Of a stretch of DNA of 64,000 nucleotides, positions 63,284 to 64,000 are shown in pieces. The stretch comes from Kocuria salsicia (GTDB lineage Bacteria > Actinomycetota > Actinomycetes > Actinomycetales > Micrococcaceae): contig NZ_VELE01000001.1 in NCBI RefSeq assembly GCF_007681555.1, positions 744,001-808,000 of the forward strand. Reading direction: 5' to 3'. The notes beneath the pieces are model-generated. The model had not been told where the DNA came from and searched no databases. It was given only the letters and a program-made list of their open reading frames with translations. The position numbers were made by a program, and so were the translations under genes. Every line of letters begins with the position of its first letter. Within the stretch, counting starts at the first letter, position 1.

Positions 63284-64000
63284 ATGTCCATGACCACCCG
63301 GCAGCGCGCGAGGCTGTCGCGGGGCATCCAGTACGCCGTCCTCGTCGTCGTGCTGATCGCACTCGTCGTGCTGGCGGACTGGGATGTCCTCTTACAGCGG
63401 GTCCTGAACCCTGCCGTGGCGATGGACCAGTTCCCCGGCATCATCACGGTGGCACTGAAGAACACGTTGATCTACACGGTGCTCGGCTTCGTGCTGGGCC
63501 TGTCCCTGGGCGTGGTCCTCGCGCTCATGAAGCTCTCCTCCGTGGCGCCCTACCGGTGGATCGCCACCCTGTACATCGAGTTCTTCCGCGGTGTGCCCGC
63601 CCTGCTCGTGTTCCTGGCGCTGGGCTACGGCATCCCGCTGGCCTTCGGGTTCCGCTTCAACCACTACGTGACGGTGATGATCGCGCTCGGTGTGGTCGCG
63701 GCGGCGTACATCGCCGAGTCCCTGCGCGCAGGGTTGCAGGCGGTGCCCCCGGGGCAGTACGAGGCCGCCCGCTCGCTGGGCATGTCCCACACCCGGGCCA
63801 TGGTCACCATCGTGATCCCGCAGGCGCTGCGGATCGTGCTGCCGCCCCTGACCAACGAGGTCATCCTGCTCACCAAGGACTCTTCCCTGGTCTACCTGCT
63901 GGGCATGGGAGTGGAGCAGTACGAGCTCACCAAGTTCGGGCGCGAGGGCATCTCCAGCGCGGGAGCCGGGCTCACCCCGCTCATGGTCGCGGGTGTGTGC
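63284..64000 (+). CDS. Amino-acid ABC transporter permease, partial (runs off window)
   Basis: Permease of the HisM/GlnP type; 239 codons are present and the frame is still open at the end of the window. N-terminal basic region, then helices around IQYAVLVVVLIALVVLADW, TVALKNTLIYTVLGFVLGLS, IATLYIEFFRGVPALLVFLA and others. The EAA loop (ESLRAGLQAVPPGQYEAARS) interacts with the ATPase. The ATG at 63284 has GGGAGAAA upstream. The ATPase gene is presumably just beyond the window. Confidence 0.93.
   Translation, partial: MSMTTRQRARLSRGIQYAVLVVVLIALVVLADWDVLLQRVLNPAVAMDQFPGIITVALKNTLIYTVLGFVLGLSLGVVLALMKLSSVAPYRWIATLYIEFFRGVPALLVFLALGYGIPLAFGFRFNHYVTVMIALGVVAAAYIAESLRAGLQAVPPGQYEAARSLGMSHTRAMVTIVIPQALRIVLPPLTNEVILLTKDSSLVYLLGMGVEQYELTKFGREGISSAGAGLTPLMVAGVC

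Noticed and set aside
1-64000. Mobile elements, prophage or attachment sites
   Set aside because: No transposase, integrase or phage gene was found; genes next to the tRNAs are chromosomal, with no repeated tRNA ends.

Overview
The window is about 64 kb of very GC-rich DNA with dense, strand-mixed housekeeping genes. It is almost certainly an actinobacterial chromosome, and the best guess is Micrococcaceae of the Kocuria type. The reasons are a mycothiol synthase (mshD) beside a GlnR-type regulator, actinobacterial menaquinone genes (polyprenyl synthase plus a MenJ-like reductase), a PGPGW membrane protein, MetP/MetS transport, strong G/C preference at third codon positions, and many start codons 6-8 nt downstream of a TANNNT -10 box (leaderless mRNAs). 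The genus is an inference. I see no phage, insertion sequence, integron, CRISPR array or replication origin.

Layout. 1-9.3 kb (minus strand): the N-terminal two thirds of rpoB, an MBL-fold hydrolase, gcvT and gcvP behind a tandem glycine riboswitch, then rplL-rplJ with their own terminator and leader. 9.3-16.2 kb: a molybdenum cofactor cluster of two divergent arms, fdhD/mog-moaE/moaC/moeA (minus) and moaA/moaD/second moeA (plus). 16.4-20.5 kb (minus): a tandem GNAT protein, then rplA, rplK, nusG, secE and tRNA-Trp. The usual secE-nusG-rplKA-rplJL-rpoBC block is therefore present but split by unrelated genes. 20.7-28.9 kb: an aminotransferase, a damaged PepSY protein, PPK2, 6-phosphofructokinase, a YgfZ-like protein, a nitrobindin-like protein and small membrane proteins. 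29-35 kb (plus): glnR, mshD, mutT1, thyA-folA, a small GNAT and asd. 35-37.5 kb (minus): PGPGW protein, murB and two MaoC-type dehydratases. 37.6-38.7 kb: a decayed siderophore-interacting-protein locus. 38.7-41.4 kb: two tRNAs and a DEAD-box helicase. 41.5-48.8 kb: DUF2079 protein, HhH-GPD glycosylase, VIT transporter, thioredoxin, tRNA-Tyr, patatin, YajQ and HtpX. 48.9-56.4 kb: an ECF sigma factor fused to a zinc-finger/membrane anti-sigma-like tail, fur-katA, a DUF600/SseB protein and a DUF6882-like protein. 56.6-64 kb: RarD, MetS/MetP, polyprenyl synthase/MenJ and the start of an amino-acid ABC transporter.

How the genes work together: translation and transcription core (rpoB, rplL/J/A/K, nusG, secE, tRNAs); one-carbon and glycine metabolism (gcvTP, ygfZ-like, thyA, folA); Moco synthesis with FdhD, implying a formate dehydrogenase elsewhere; redox defence (mycothiol, thioredoxin, Fur/KatA, nitrobindin); and menaquinone side-chain synthesis. 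The observations most worth checking are the fused sigma/anti-sigma protein, the eroded siderophore-interacting-protein and PepSY genes, the Mog-MoaE fusion, the divergent promoters that share a -35 box, the palindrome over the glnR -10 box, and several small genes that are easy to miss. No convincing new multi-gene defence or biosynthetic system is visible.
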